Assembly: GCF_002807055.1 (NCBI RefSeq)
Contig: NZ_NIXN01000006.1
Coordinates: 124,001 to 188,000 of the forward strand
DNA length: 64,000 bases
From: Confluentibacter citreus
Lineage (GTDB): Bacteria; Bacteroidota; Bacteroidia; Flavobacteriales; Flavobacteriaceae
Reading direction: 5' to 3'
Shown: piece after piece, positions 63,797 to 64,000 of the stretch
How positions within the stretch are numbered: the first letter of the stretch is position 1
Layout: every line of letters begins with the position of its first letter
The notes under the pieces: model-generated
The model's input: the letters and a program-made list of their open reading frames with translations, nothing else
Database searches by the model: none
What the model was told of the DNA's origin: nothing
Made by a program: the position numbers and the translations under genes

Positions 63797-64000
63797 TTAA
63801 TACTTCTCTACTCCTTTTACATTCATCTTTATTGAAGAAATAAAAGCTTGTGATGTTATAAATAATTCTTTATTATTTTGTCCAGCAAATACATTGTTGG
63901 TAGGTCCACTAACTGGGATTTCAAGGATTTTAATACCATTTGGATTATACGCTCTCACACCTGGCCCTCCACTTACATAAACATTTCCTTCATCATCCAT
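63797..64000 (-). CDS. SMP-30/gluconolactonase-like protein, C-terminal part
   Basis: Only the last 67 residues are in the window; the gene runs in from the right edge, so the apparent first methionine is not a real start. MDDEGNVYVSGGPGVRAYNP and GQNNKELFITSQ are the repeated blades of SMP-30/gluconolactonase/LRE-type beta-propellers, which hydrolyse lactones or are bound to calcium. The protein ends at VKGVEKY. Signal peptide and catalytic metal ligands upstream cannot be checked. Confidence 0.75.
   Translation of the reverse strand: MDDEGNVYVSGGPGVRAYNPNGIKILEIPVSGPTNNVFAGQNNKELFITSQAFISSIKMNVKGVEKY

Overview
The window is AT-rich chromosomal DNA of a Bacteroidota bacterium, most probably a member of the Flavobacteriaceae. 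The evidence is the LpxC-FabZ fusion, a PorX-type response regulator, a carboxypeptidase-regulatory-domain outer-membrane beta-barrel protein, flavobacterial small proteins, promoters of the TAnnTTTG type, and the near absence of Shine-Dalgarno sequences. No rRNA, tRNA, CRISPR array, prophage or intact transposon was found.

Layout. (1) 1-6.7 kb, minus strand: the start of sucD, then a lipid A block lpxD - lpxC/fabZ - lpxA - efp - lpxD paralogue, with an HD-domain phosphohydrolase upstream. (2) 6.8-15.6 kb: porX (type IX secretion regulator), tsaE, a 43-residue secreted peptide overlapping a membrane-protein gene, a beta-barrel receptor, ald, a DUF4258 protein, a first sugar transferase and proline dehydrogenase. 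(3) 15.7-51.6 kb: aroB and then a large Wzx/Wzy-type surface polysaccharide locus. The minus-strand left arm carries Wzc kinase, Wza export lipoprotein, a WbpM/PglF-like dehydratase and a DegT aminotransferase, facing the CpsB-type phosphatase; a surface pectate-lyase-like lipoprotein follows. The plus-strand arm holds sugar-nucleotide genes (UDP-glucuronate epimerase, UDP-GlcNAc 4-epimerase, UDP-glucose dehydrogenase, UDP-HexNAc dehydrogenase), Wzx, Wzy, four GT4 glycosyltransferases, an acetyltransferase, a TupA-like ATP-grasp protein, an asparagine-synthase-like amidotransferase, a PglC-like initiating transferase, a divergent PLP-fold protein and a GNAT/BioF2-type protein. A five-gene minus-strand operon (MBOAT, SGNH, ATP-grasp, HAD, FemAB-like) closes the locus. 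(4) 51.8-64 kb: Lrp/AsnC regulator, M14 carboxypeptidase and a divergent HTH regulator across a motif-rich spacer, several small or unknown proteins, MBL hydrolase, Bcp peroxiredoxin, a cysteine-free Nth, a 48-residue protein, an ECF sigma factor, uvrA, a DUF3667 protein and the end of an SMP-30-like gene.

How the genes work together. The polysaccharide locus can make UDP-GlcA, UDP-GalA, UDP-GalNAc, UDP-GalNAcA and probably a 4-amino-4,6-dideoxy sugar, load one on undecaprenyl phosphate, extend it with GT4 enzymes, flip it (Wzx), polymerise it (Wzy) and export it (Wzc/Wza) under kinase-phosphatase control. The amidotransferase, TupA-like ligase, CysE-like acetyltransferase and the MBOAT/SGNH pair suggest a heavily modified acidic polymer; this chemistry is inferred.

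The least explained signals are non-coding or small: a tandem ~140-bp array of nested-palindrome repeats at 27.8-28.3 kb with further copies at 43.2-43.4 kb, a cluster of TTTACATTTGT sites between the M14 and HTH genes, the overlapping secreted peptide at 9.0 kb, and an endonuclease III without any cysteine. I saw no clear wholly new multi-gene system; the best candidate for undescribed biochemistry is the operon at 46.4-51.6 kb.
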